A stretch of DNA of 64,000 bases, taken from positions 21,232 through 85,231 of the forward strand of contig QWPV01000004.1 of NCBI GenBank assembly GCA_003671055.1, given 5' to 3'. Of this stretch, positions 48,508 through 58,723 are shown in pieces. This stretch comes from Planctomycetota bacterium. GTDB taxonomy: Bacteria > Planctomycetota > Phycisphaerae > Phycisphaerales > SM1A02. The notes beneath the pieces are model-generated. The model worked only from the letters and a program-made list of their open reading frames with translations. It was not told the origin of the DNA and made no database searches. Made by a program: the position numbers and the translations under genes. Position 1 is the first letter of the stretch. Each line of letters opens with the position of its first letter.

Positions 48508-49176
48508 TTGCCCGAATGGCTTACGAATACATTTGCATCGGACACCGAGCTCGGACTGCGCGCATCGCTTGCGCGATTAACCGTCGCGCTAGTGTTGGGT
48601 ATCGCCGTCGCAGGAATCTATCGCTTCACACGCGGAGCACGCACGCAGCGACCACTGCTCGCGACGCTCGTCATGCTCTCGGTGTTGCTCTCGATCACCA
48701 CACTCGTGATCGGCGACAACGTCGCGCGCGCATTCAGCATCGTCGGCGCGCTCTCCATCGTGCGCTTCCGCACCGTTGTCGATGACACGCGTGACACCGC
48801 ATTCGTCATCTTCGCTGTCGCCGTTGGCATGGCCGCTGGCGCTGGCTACTTCATGATTCCGTTCGTCTCGCTGCCCTTCGTCTTCCTCGCAGCATGGATG
48901 TTCGATCCGCGTACTACCAATCGAAGTTCGAAGGGACTCGCGTTCGAGTTGACGGTCAAGATCGCATCAGGGTCGGTTGCGGAAAGCACAATCGTGAGCG
49001 TCCTCGCAAACGCAACGAAGCGGTGCGCGCTGCGAGGCATGTCGACGATGAAGAGCGGCGCAGCATTCGAGCGCGTCTACACCGTCCGACTCGACAATGA
49101 CGCCGCATCGATCAAGTTGGTCGAGATGATCAACGCAATCGAAGGGGTGCAATCCGTCGACCTCAAGCGAGATTGA
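48508..49176 (+). CDS. DUF4956 membrane protein
   Basis: Encodes 222 residues from a TTG start at 48508. AAGGAG at 48494-48499 lies eight bases upstream, and no ATG in this frame fits. Four TM helices are visible (LARLTVALVLGIAVAGIYRFT, PLLATLVMLSVLLSITTLVIG, FVIFAVAVGMAAGAGYFMIPF, LPFVFLAAWMF). The conserved cytoplasmic loop VARAFSIVGALSIVRFRTVVDDTRDTAFVIFAVAVG is the family signature. A soluble C-terminal ferredoxin-like domain follows. DUF4956 is commonly encoded with CotH and a VTC polyphosphate-polymerase-like gene; here CotH is adjacent and VTC is absent. Confidence 0.92.
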   Translation: MPEWLTNTFASDTELGLRASLARLTVALVLGIAVAGIYRFTRGARTQRPLLATLVMLSVLLSITTLVIGDNVARAFSIVGALSIVRFRTVVDDTRDTAFVIFAVAVGMAAGAGYFMIPFVSLPFVFLAAWMFDPRTTNRSSKGLAFELTVKIASGSVAESTIVSVLANATKRCALRGMSTMKSGAAFERVYTVRLDNDAASIKLVEMINAIEGVQSVDLKRD

Positions 49177-49272
49177 GCGACAGATTCCCCCCTCCACTGC
49201 ACAATCGAACAACGCCCCAACGGAGCAAGTTCGACGCGAATCTCCAAGCACTTCTCAAGCCACACAATCGGT

Positions 49273-49300
49273 TTGACGAAAAGAGCCATCGCGGTACACT
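49273..49300 (+). promoter_or_regulatory. promoter of tRNA-Asn
   Basis: TTGACG (49273-49278) and TACACT (49295-49300) are 16 bp apart. Transcription would start about 20 bases before the tRNA. Confidence 0.65.
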
Positions 49301-49327
49301 CTCCGCCCCTGTCAAAGGACAGACATT

Positions 49328-49400
49328 TCCCCTGTAGCTCAATTGGTAGAGCGGGCGGCTGTTAACCGCCAGGTTACTGGTTCAAGTCCAGTCGGGGGAG
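49328..49400 (+). tRNA. tRNA-Asn (anticodon GTT)
   Basis: A 73-nt cloverleaf. The acceptor stem is TCCCCTG with CGGGGGA. The anticodon stem is GGCGG with CCGCC around the loop CTGTTAA, giving GTT. The T loop is TTCAAGT and the discriminator is G. CCA is not encoded. Confidence 0.96.
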
Positions 49401-49404
49401 CTTC

Positions 49405-49442
49405 AAACACCGTCGCGAAAGCGCGACGGTGTTTTCGTTTTT
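49405..49442 (+). terminator. intrinsic terminator of tRNA-Asn
   Basis: A perfect 13-bp stem (49405-49417 with 49422-49434) with a 4-base loop is followed by TCGTTTTTT. It starts five bases after the tRNA. Confidence 0.9.
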
Positions 49443-49583
49443 GGATCTGCGAAGGACGCCCACCTGTCGGCTCAAGCCCATCCGAATCCCGCGTCATCTC
49501 ATTGTGCCTGTCCACACTCCGTCTCCCTCTCCAGCAATCGGCGAGCGTCTGTCCTTGGTGATGCTTCGATTGCTCGCGATTGC

Positions 49584-50534
49584 TCACAAACTTTGCCGCT
49601 CACCTTCGCGCGCAGTGCTCATGCCTGCGTCATGGATGATCTGGGATGCGTCTGACGATGCATCGAGCGCGGGATTTGTGTGATTGAAGTGGATGAAGCG
49701 AATCTTCGCGCGTTCGGCGGCGCTGAGTGTCGCGAATCGGTTGAGGCTGTGTTGGATGAAAGGGTGCGGGAATCCGGTCATGTCGCGGCCGGGGATTTCT
49801 CCGTTCGCGAAGAAGGTTCCGTCGAGGTAGGCGATGTCGACTGTGGCAATGAGATCTTCGATGCGAGTGCCGAGTGCGTCCCATTGTTCCCATGAATCAA
49901 TGTCGGGGATGAAGAGGATCGAGCGCGATGGACCCTTGATGCGGAAGCCGACGACTTCGGAATATTCTTGGCGATGCGGGACTGCGATGGGCTCGATGGA
50001 GAGGTCGTCTGCGAGTTGAATCGGTTGCCCTGCAGCAAGTGCGCGCAGTTCGATATTGCCGTAACGCACGAGTTGCTCCCATGGGCCGTTCGTCTGCAAG
50101 AACTCGCTCATCTTCGGCATCGCGTAGACAGGAATGTTCTTCGCGCCCATCGATTCGTGACCGAGGAACATGAGTCCTGTGTAATGACCCATGTGCGCGT
50201 GCGTCAAGAAGATTCCGTCGACGACTGGACGCGGCGCACCGTTGGATGCTCGATACAACTCCAACAATTGACGCTTGAAATCAGGCGTCGCTTCGATCAT
50301 CCAACGCTTGTTTGCACGCGCATCGATGATGCCCAAGCAAACAACTTGCCGCGCGCGCGATGCATCATCCCAACGCGTATCGGCAAAGCTTCCTGTTTGC
50401 GGCACGCCGCCATCCTGCGCAACGCCGAGCACCACGACGGAAGTCTCATGCGACGTACTGTGCGTCGTTGCACATCCGACGAAGCAACCAAATGCCGCAC
50501 ACATGCACATCAATCGCATCATGCGAGAAAGCAT
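49584..50534 (-). CDS. metallo-beta-lactamase-fold lipoprotein (PqqB-like)
   Basis: Encodes 316 residues from ATG 50534; ATG 50573 would add 13. A lipobox FVGC (Cys 21) follows a hydrophobic stretch, so it is probably a lipoprotein. The metal site THAHMGHYTG (His 112, 114, 117) has Gly in place of the usual Asp of HxHxDH. VVLGVAQDGGVPQ at the start and later VPHRQEYSEVVGF, FIPDID and HFNHTNP are typical of PqqB-related hydrolases. No other PQQ gene is nearby, so a PQQ role is unlikely. It is 33-72 bp downstream of katG on the same strand and may be co-transcribed. Confidence 0.85.
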   Translation of the reverse strand: MLSRMMRLMCMCAAFGCFVGCATTHSTSHETSVVVLGVAQDGGVPQTGSFADTRWDDASRARQVVCLGIIDARANKRWMIEATPDFKRQLLELYRASNGAPRPVVDGIFLTHAHMGHYTGLMFLGHESMGAKNIPVYAMPKMSEFLQTNGPWEQLVRYGNIELRALAAGQPIQLADDLSIEPIAVPHRQEYSEVVGFRIKGPSRSILFIPDIDSWEQWDALGTRIEDLIATVDIAYLDGTFFANGEIPGRDMTGFPHPFIQHSLNRFATLSAAERAKIRFIHFNHTNPALDASSDASQIIHDAGMSTAREGERQSL

Positions 50535-50606
50535 ATCGCTAGAGGAATCAACCCAATTCCCCTCGCAGCCCATTGCACACGGCTCAGGAGCCGAGTTTCT
50601 CTGCGC

Positions 50607-52940
<2,334 letters not shown>

Positions 52941-52998
52941 TCAGCGTTCCGCCGATCGTTTGAGCAATCGCGCCCTTGCATGCGATGAGACGACACTT

Positions 52999-53820
52999 CT
53001 ACTGTTCGGTTGCTTTGAAACAGTACGGGCAGGACTCATTCTCCACATACCGATGATCGATCTTTTCCTCAACGGAGAGCGGCGCGCGGCAGGCGAAACA
53101 CATTGACCAGTCCGACTCACGCAGCCCGGGATCGAGGCTCACGCGTTGGTCGAATACAAACAGTTCGCCTTCGTAATGCGCGTTGCCACATTCCTCGAAG
53201 TACTTCAGTATGCCGCCATCAAGTTGCCAGACATGTTCAAAGCCTTCGCGCTCCATGAACGGTGCTGCTTTCTCGCAGCGGATACCACCCGTGCAAAAGG
53301 ACACCACCTGCGCGTGCTTCATCTCCGGCGGCAGTTTGGCGACCGCTGCTGGAAAGTCGCGGAATGAATCAATGCCCGCAACCACCGCGCCTTTGAAGGT
53401 GCCAAGCTTCACTTCATAGTTGTTGCGGGTGTCGTAGAGAATGACCGGCCGACCTTCGTCGAGCCATTGCTTCAGCACCTTTGGCGCCAACCGTGGCGAG
53501 GTGTACTTGGCAGGCTCGATGCCTTCGACCCCGAAAGCGATGATCTCCTTCTTGATGCGCACCAGCATGCGACGAAAGGGCTGCTGGGCGCTCTCGCTGT
53601 ATTTGGGCGTGAGGCCTGCGAGTCCCGGAATGGCATGCAACGTAGCGACCAACGCATCCACATGCTCGGGGTTGCCCGCGACGAACATGTTGATGCCCTC
53701 AGTGCTCAGCAGGATCGTCCCCTTTAACTCGCTGGCTCTGCATTGATCCAAGAGACGCTCGCGCAGCGCCTTGAGCTCGGAAAGCGCAGCGAATTGATAA
53801 CAGGAGATATTGGTGATCAT
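52999..53820 (-). CDS. trhO: tRNA uridine 5-hydroxylase TrhO (rhodanese-like)
   Basis: Encodes 273 residues from ATG 53820; ATG 53832 adds four. TrhO-family proteins make 5-hydroxyuridine at tRNA position 34 using oxygen. An N-terminal acylphosphatase-like domain (ISCYQFAALSELKALRERLLDQC, GTILLSTEGIN) is followed by the rhodanese domain with catalytic Cys in VVSFCTGGIRCEKAAPFM. A C-terminal zinc-binding part has CFACRAPLS and CPYC. Length and motifs are normal. It is divergent from the accessory-region gene group. Confidence 0.93.
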   Translation of the reverse strand: MITNISCYQFAALSELKALRERLLDQCRASELKGTILLSTEGINMFVAGNPEHVDALVATLHAIPGLAGLTPKYSESAQQPFRRMLVRIKKEIIAFGVEGIEPAKYTSPRLAPKVLKQWLDEGRPVILYDTRNNYEVKLGTFKGAVVAGIDSFRDFPAAVAKLPPEMKHAQVVSFCTGGIRCEKAAPFMEREGFEHVWQLDGGILKYFEECGNAHYEGELFVFDQRVSLDPGLRESDWSMCFACRAPLSVEEKIDHRYVENESCPYCFKATEQ

Positions 53821-53883
53821 GGCGGGAGGCATGCTGAATCAGTCAGCATATGAGACATCCATCGGCGAGCGCGGGGTCGCCTA

Positions 53884-53919
53884 ATTTGGGACACACAATT
53901 TGGGACAGGCACAATCTTC
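53884..53919 (+). repeat. GGGACAGGCACA-type repeat, copy A (tandem dimer)
   Basis: Two head-to-tail units 14 bp apart (TTTGGGACACACAA, then TTTGGGACAGGCACA). Bases 53894-53919 are identical over 26 bp to copy B at 57674-57699. It lies between trhO and the start of the secreted-protein cassette, just before its promoter. Confidence 0.8.
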
Positions 53920-53928
53920 TTCAGACCG

Positions 53929-53959
53929 TTGACATGGTCTTGTGGGTTGGATGTATACT
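53929..53959 (+). promoter_or_regulatory. promoter of the secreted-protein cassette
   Basis: A consensus TTGACA (53929-53934) and near-consensus TATACT (53954-53959) are separated by 19 bp. Transcription would begin near 53966, about 45 bases before the ATG at 54012. It starts 10 bp after repeat copy A. Confidence 0.6.
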
Positions 53960-54011
53960 TTCCCGAGCCTCCGCAGGAACGATGACCGTGATCGCGAAAG
54001 GAACGACGGAG

Positions 54012-55448
54012 ATGCCTTGGTACCTAGTGTTTGTTTTGGGGTGTGTCTTGAATGGCGGCGGACAATCCGCGCCGGCCGATCGTGAGCAATCCACGCAATC
54101 CGTCACAGGCGAAAACCCTCGTATCAACGACACGGGTTCTCCCGCGAAGCACGTCTTCGAAGAACTGCACTACCTGGTTTCGCGCGAGGAATTGGCCGCA
54201 ATCATTGAGCATTTCGCTACAGGGGATCCTGAACGCGTCGCGGGCGAGCGCATCGCGGCGTCGTACCTCAAGCAGTGCGAAGTGCTCGATCGTGAACTGT
54301 TTGAGTTCGTCGACAACTCCGGGCGCAAGGAGATCCTCCGGAGAGTCGACGAGGAACTTGGTGCCCTACCGCTGTCAGTCGCGGGGCAGCCCGACACACC
54401 AGAACTGCGTGAGCGTCTCAACCGCGCGCGCGACGAATTCTACGAACGGTTGGAAGAGACCGGACTACCCTCGAGCGTGCGACACGCAAGTGCCGAAGCG
54501 CTTCGTCGCAATCTCCTGCAGGTAGACGACCTTATGCTCGACCTCCGAACGGCGCTCGCCGTCGCCGCGGACCGTGAGACCGAATACGCACAACAATTCC
54601 GTCGCGCGCTCCTGCTCAGCCGTTTAGCCCTGTCGAAGATGGCAATCCAAGACTTCTGGCGGATCGGCGATTGCGTCGAACTCTTGAGTGCCTTCGTCAG
54701 GCTCGATGCAATTCGTTGCGACGATCTACGCGTTGACACGAACATGGTTGCGGAGTACTCGACGCTTCTGATCGACTCTCCCCTCGCCGACTCGGTGAAG
54801 GCTGCGACAGCAACCTACTACGGGGCCATTGACGCATACTGCCTCGCTGAAATCGAAGCCGCGCGCGAGATTGCCGCAAGGTGGCGCTCAGGCGATTCCC
54901 TCACCGAAGTCGAAACTCAACGCGGTTGGGAACGACTGCGGAAGAGATTGACGCTTCGAACAGATGTCTCGATAGCGTTCTGCAACACGATTGAGAGCCT
55001 GTTTCTCGACACTATGTGCGCCAAACTGGCGGATTCGTGGGGCATCTACTGGCGGAATTCTTTGGCGCCAAACACTTGTGCGCCGCTCTGGGGAGAGTCT
55101 GCTATCGAGGGCTTCATGACGCGAAGCGGTGCTCCATCCGAGATCGTGGTTGCTGTGAGGGAAGCTACGGATGCGTTCGCGCGGGAGCAGACGCGACTGA
55201 AACGAGACTTGTTTGAAATCGCAAGGACTCTCGCGCGCAAGCACATGCACCTCGACAACGGTGATGAGCACGCGGCTGAGATGCGAGAACAACTCCGTCG
55301 ATCGATCGAACGCCGCGTGACGAGCCACGAGGCATTCCTCGAGTTGGTCGCCAATCGTGTTGGTCCGGCTCTCCAACCTGCATTTCGCGAGGCCCTCAAC
55401 GCTGCCCGCGCCAATACACCATTCTTTTTCAAACTTCGTCCAGTTTGA
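54012..55448 (+). CDS. unknown exported all-helical protein
   Basis: Encodes 478 residues from ATG 54012, chosen because AAAGGA lies about nine bases upstream and a short signal peptide follows (WYLVFVLGCVLNGGGQSA). ATG 53982 would add 10. VLGC could be a weak lipobox. The mature part is nearly all predicted helix, rich in Arg, Glu, Leu and Ala, with coiled-coil-like stretches (ELRERLNRARDEFYERLEETG) and only scattered cysteines. No domain is recognised. It is the first gene after a good promoter, followed 31 bp later by a Cys-rich secreted protein. It lies between two identical 26-bp repeats. Confidence 0.7.
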   Translation: MPWYLVFVLGCVLNGGGQSAPADREQSTQSVTGENPRINDTGSPAKHVFEELHYLVSREELAAIIEHFATGDPERVAGERIAASYLKQCEVLDRELFEFVDNSGRKEILRRVDEELGALPLSVAGQPDTPELRERLNRARDEFYERLEETGLPSSVRHASAEALRRNLLQVDDLMLDLRTALAVAADRETEYAQQFRRALLLSRLALSKMAIQDFWRIGDCVELLSAFVRLDAIRCDDLRVDTNMVAEYSTLLIDSPLADSVKAATATYYGAIDAYCLAEIEAAREIAARWRSGDSLTEVETQRGWERLRKRLTLRTDVSIAFCNTIESLFLDTMCAKLADSWGIYWRNSLAPNTCAPLWGESAIEGFMTRSGAPSEIVVAVREATDAFAREQTRLKRDLFEIARTLARKHMHLDNGDEHAAEMREQLRRSIERRVTSHEAFLELVANRVGPALQPAFREALNAARANTPFFFKLRPV

Positions 55449-55478
55449 TCACACAACGCAATATCGGAAGGGAACCGC

Positions 55479-55859
55479 ATGAACAACAGGGCTTCAATCC
55501 TCTGCATCACAAGTCTCCTCGCGACCGTCTCTACGATTGCTTTCGCTCAAGTCGGCACGACCTACCAAAATCGCAAGTGCGTTCAACGGGGACCGTGCGC
55601 TGGCCAGAATGATGGTGCGGCTCCTAAGTGCAGTGGCGCTGGAAGTTGCAATTGGTGCGACGGAACAGGGTTCCGAAATGAGGAGTGCACCGAGTCTGCG
55701 CCGACCTCCTGCACCTCGAACGGATTGATCGCCGACTGCGGGATGAATCACAACGGCAACTGTGAACTCATCAACGGCGCGTGGACATGCGTCGACTACG
55801 GCATGTTCGAGCCATGTTTTCGATATGACTGCCACACGAATCCGGTGGCGATTCCATGA
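55479..55859 (+). CDS. secreted 12-cysteine small protein
   Basis: Encodes 126 residues with a clear signal peptide (SILCITSLLATVSTIAFA, then Gln). The mature protein of about 100 residues has 12 cysteines, enough for six disulphides, in a sequence rich in Asn, Gly and Thr (KCSGAGSCNWCDGTGF, DCGMNHNGNCELINGAWTC). Regular spacing suggests a compact knot or small repeats. I do not recognise a family. The stop overlaps the start of the next gene (ATGA), so translation of the two is probably coupled. A binding protein or secreted peptide precursor is conceivable but unproven. Confidence 0.7.
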   Translation: MNNRASILCITSLLATVSTIAFAQVGTTYQNRKCVQRGPCAGQNDGAAPKCSGAGSCNWCDGTGFRNEECTESAPTSCTSNGLIADCGMNHNGNCELINGAWTCVDYGMFEPCFRYDCHTNPVAIP

Positions 55860-57001
55860 TGCGCGGCTCTCGTGGGACGGTGCAGCTTGAGCACACGCCG
55901 CACAAGTGCTCGCGCGCTTTGTTGCTTTGCGTGCTGATCTGCGGGTCCACGCTTTTCGCATCCGATCAACTGGGTGGTGAAGAGTTTCGCGTGCAATTGT
56001 GCAAACACCTCTCCGCGCAGACTGCCGATGTAAAGTATTTCAAGGCCTCGTGGAGATCACGCGAGTTCATGCCGGTGCCCGCTGACACAGACCCACGCGC
56101 GTCTCTACGCCGGGTGCTCGACTATTCAGTTGACGTTGGCGACGACACCATCGATTGGTCGACCGCGTTCGATCCGTCCGCCGACACAAGACTCCCGAGC
56201 GATCGAATTGCTGAGCGATCCTTGTGGGACGGAAGTCGGTGGATGTCACTGCGACCGGACCAAGAGCAAGTCTCCATCTCAGAGCGACGCTCGTTCAACG
56301 CGCCGCTCGATTGCGTCTCCGTCCTTCTCCTCAACGACTGGCAATTCATTTGTGGCGAAGGCGGGCTCCTGCGCTCGGTTTCGCACGGAAAAATCCTTGA
56401 CTTCGAAGAGGGGACCGATCGTGCTCGAATTCTCTTCGACCTCGGTGGCGGACGAACGACACTAGAAGTGGTTCTCATGGGAACCCCAGCCCTCCAACTT
56501 CACTCGCTCGCTGTTGAGAGTTGGAAGGACAACGGCGTGAATGCGCGGACCCGGCTCGGGCGCATTGATGTCGAGTGCACAGATTGGGCGCCCTTTTCGG
56601 GAAGACTCCTTCCCCGCAAAGTGACCCGCCGCGCGTTGTCGGAAGGACTTGCGACGGCGCAAGGTCGCTCCCCCACAGTCACATTCGCCGAACTCGAATT
56701 GAAGGACTTTGTTCCCTCCAAATCCCCGCATGCGCAGACCGCGCCGACGGTGCCTATCGGTTGGTGGGTCAATGACAACTGCCAACGACTTCGATATCGC
56801 GAGGGTGCACTCGAAGTAGAGGTCGATGGAAAGACGCGTCCATTGTCCGCGCCCATTTCGATACGTAACGCTACTTCAACTTGGCTGGCTGAACACTTGA
56901 TCGAGCAGTCGTCGCCGACCCCGACGACTCCGCCTGTGTCTGACGCTGTGCCGGAGCCAGAGAAACTTCCTCCACAGAACTCGCGCGTTGAACCCACGTA
57001 A
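55856..57001 (+). CDS. exported protein, possibly lipoprotein-carrier-like
   Basis: Encodes 381 residues with a signal peptide (CSRALLLCVLICGSTLFA). The mature part alternates beta strands and loops (ERSLWDGSRWMSLRPDQ, ARILFDLGGGRTTLEVVLMG, RIDVECTDWAPFSGRLLPRKV). This is loosely reminiscent of LolA-type carriers, but no signature is conclusive. It closes with a Pro-rich linker (SPTPTTPPVSDAVPEPEKLPP). The TAA at 56999 is followed in the same frame by the DUF1573 open frame, so the two may once have formed one chain. The ATGA overlap couples it to the Cys-rich gene. Confidence 0.6.
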   Translation: MMRGSRGTVQLEHTPHKCSRALLLCVLICGSTLFASDQLGGEEFRVQLCKHLSAQTADVKYFKASWRSREFMPVPADTDPRASLRRVLDYSVDVGDDTIDWSTAFDPSADTRLPSDRIAERSLWDGSRWMSLRPDQEQVSISERRSFNAPLDCVSVLLLNDWQFICGEGGLLRSVSHGKILDFEEGTDRARILFDLGGGRTTLEVVLMGTPALQLHSLAVESWKDNGVNARTRLGRIDVECTDWAPFSGRLLPRKVTRRALSEGLATAQGRSPTVTFAELELKDFVPSKSPHAQTAPTVPIGWWVNDNCQRLRYREGALEVEVDGKTRPLSAPISIRNATSTWLAEHLIEQSSPTPTTPPVSDAVPEPEKLPPQNSRVEPT

Positions 57002-57010
57002 CCGTCGCTG

Positions 57011-57653
57011 TTGTCTGGAACCTCCTCGTACGACTTTGGCGTGGTGGAGTTGAAAGGCAACCCCACGGTCGTACGCCACACCTTTCATCTAACAAACGAT
57101 CGCAAAGATCAGGCGGCACTCAAGATCGTCAAGGTCAACTCATCGTGCGGCTGTACTGTCGGCAAACCCTCGAAGGAAGCGATTACGGCGGGCGATGCCG
57201 TTGAAGTTGAAAACATCGCTGCAACTGTTCGTTCCGGGAACGAAGACGGATTCCGTCTGGCTCGTCCTTCGGCGCGATGACGAAGAGGTACTGCACAAAC
57301 TCACGGTCTCCGCTCGTGGAGTTGCGCTACGCGAATGGTTCGCTGTCATGAATCGTGCCAATGGCCTTAGCGGTGAATCTGAGACCGCCGAGATCATCGT
57401 GTTGCGGCCGATAGGCGAAAGTCCCGGCGACTTGCCAAGCGTCGCGTGTTCGAACGCTGATGTCGATTGTGTCGTGGGCGCGTGGACGAGAGTGACGCGT
57501 GGTGATGCTGCTTCCGGCATGCCAGCAAGGTGGGTTGCTCGTGCCACCTTTCGGCGGGAAAGATCGGCGCAGAAGGAGATGCTCGGCGACGCCACGATTG
57601 GCATCGAACAACTGCCACCCCTTGTGTTGAACTTCACGCCGAACGCTTGGTAG
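57011..57653 (+). pseudogene. DUF1573-domain protein split by a frameshift
   Basis: Bases 57011-57208 encode the start of a DUF1573 (Ig-like) domain: SYDFGVVELKGNPTVVRHTFHL and IVKVNSSCGCTVGKPS, where the SCGC core is diagnostic. Reading then continues in another frame to 57653 (LFVPGTKTDSVWLVLRRDDEEVLHKLTVSARGV). Removing one A from the AAAA run at 57210-57213 joins the two into a protein of about 213 residues. No ATG or signal peptide is seen; TTG 57011 is the first start-like codon. It may be a real pseudogene, an assembly error in a homopolymer or, less likely, programmed slippage. Confidence 0.7.
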
Positions 57654-57667
57654 CGGGCGCGTAACTA

Positions 57668-57734
57668 TGGGGGCACAATTTGGGACAGGCACAATCTTCC
57701 AGAGACGAAAGACATGAAAATTCTGTGCCTGCCC
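57668..57734 (+). repeat. GGGACAGGCACA-type repeat, copy B, with REP-like palindrome
   Basis: Identical over 26 bp (57674-57699) to copy A. A degenerate unit lies 13 bp upstream. The arm GGGACAGGCACA (57682-57693) pairs imperfectly with TGTGCCTGCCC (57724-57734), giving a REP-like hairpin in the gap between the DUF1573 gene and hepT. Confidence 0.75.
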
Positions 57735-57756
57735 TCGATTGCTTTCTGGCGCCGCG

Positions 57757-58155
57757 TCAGGCTAACTCGGCGCAGAAGCGCTCGAAATCACCAAGGTGAC
57801 GTTCGATCACCGCGCGGACAATCGCGGGATCGAGCTGCTGATATTGATGGACGGCGATGTTGCGAAAGCCAACCATCGACCGCATGTTTGCGACAGTCTC
57901 TTTCGTGAGCAGTCCCTCGCGTCCGAGAATGTTGAACGCATCGACGCTGTCGCTTGGCACTCCAAGACGCCGTTGCGACACGACTCGACACGCCGCATCG
58001 ATCGCTTGCTCGCAAGCGCGCTGCACATTGAGTACGACAGCGTCTTGCACCATCTGGTTCGAAAGTCGGTCGAGATCGCCATCGACAAAGACTCGGATGG
58101 ATCGAAGGCAGCGATCGATGCTCGCGAGTTTCTGGAGTAGCACATCATCTGCCAT
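57757..58155 (-). CDS. hepT: HepT toxin (HEPN-domain RNase)
   Basis: Encodes 132 residues from ATG 58155. The HEPN domain ends with the catalytic R-x4-H-x-Y motif RNIAVHQY (Arg 98, His 103, Tyr 105). In known HepT toxins this forms the RNase site, and Tyr is modified by the antitoxin. AACRVVSQRRLGVPSDSVDAF is typical of the family. It overlaps the antitoxin gene mntA by 11 bp, with mntA first. Assignment is strong from motif and pairing. Confidence 0.92.
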   Translation of the reverse strand: MADDVLLQKLASIDRCLRSIRVFVDGDLDRLSNQMVQDAVVLNVQRACEQAIDAACRVVSQRRLGVPSDSVDAFNILGREGLLTKETVANMRSMVGFRNIAVHQYQQLDPAIVRAVIERHLGDFERFCAELA

Positions 58156-58558
58156 GAAACTTCTCCTGCATGGACTCCGTAGCAATTCGGCGGTTCGCAG
58201 CAAACGCCGCATAATCCGCAAGCGCATGCGTTGCGAAGAGGTCGGCCGCGAACGGATCGGGCGCTGCAACTCGCTTGCCGTGATGCGTTGCTTCGACGCG
58301 GAGCAATCCAGAGACCGACCGCAAGTCCACGAGATCGATGGGCACGCCAGCGAACAATGCCAAGTCGCACGCAACGCGCGCGAGCCGCATGGGATCGAGG
58401 GTTCCAACAGCGAGCACTCCAAGATCAATGTCGCTGTCGGCGCGAGACTCCCCTCGCGCATGGCTTCCATACAACCACAGCGCCTGCACGCGTTGCTGCG
58501 GAAACGCAGCGCCTAGCGCATCGAGCGCGTGCTGTTGAACAAGTGCGATCGCGACCAT
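58145..58558 (-). CDS. mntA: MntA antitoxin (minimal nucleotidyltransferase)
   Basis: Encodes 137 residues. The nucleotidyltransferase motif GS-x10-D-x-D reads GSHARGESRADSDID (Gly 31, Ser 32, Asp 43, Asp 45). MntA proteins AMPylate HepT at the Tyr of its RNase motif to neutralise it. The two genes are translated in antitoxin-toxin order with an 11-bp overlap. The pair sits between repeat copies B and C, in keeping with mobile TA modules. Confidence 0.92.
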   Translation of the reverse strand: MVAIALVQQHALDALGAAFPQQRVQALWLYGSHARGESRADSDIDLGVLAVGTLDPMRLARVACDLALFAGVPIDLVDLRSVSGLLRVEATHHGKRVAAPDPFAADLFATHALADYAAFAANRRIATESMQEKFHGR

Positions 58559-58590
58559 GGCGCGAGTATAGATTGAATGGGAATCCCCAC

Positions 58591-58642
58591 ATTGGGTTCA
58601 GTTTTGGGGTGCAGTTTGGGGGTTCAATTTGGGACAGGCACA
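58591..58642 (+). repeat. GGGACAGGCACA-type repeat, copy C (four 13-bp units)
   Basis: Four degenerate head-to-tail units with an exact 13-bp period end in CAATTTGGGACAGGCACA (58625-58642), which is identical to copies A and B over 18 bp. It lies between mntA and the acetyltransferase gene. Confidence 0.75.
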
Positions 58643-58723
58643 TTTCCCCTCTCACGCGTCACCATCAAGGACGGGAACCAATCGAACGCTCTCAGCGTGC
58701 AAGCACTTCACTCGGTGCATGCG

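Noticed and set aside
53884..58642. CRISPR array
   Set aside because: Repeat units are degenerate and 13-15 bp apart without unique spacers of regular length; no cas gene.
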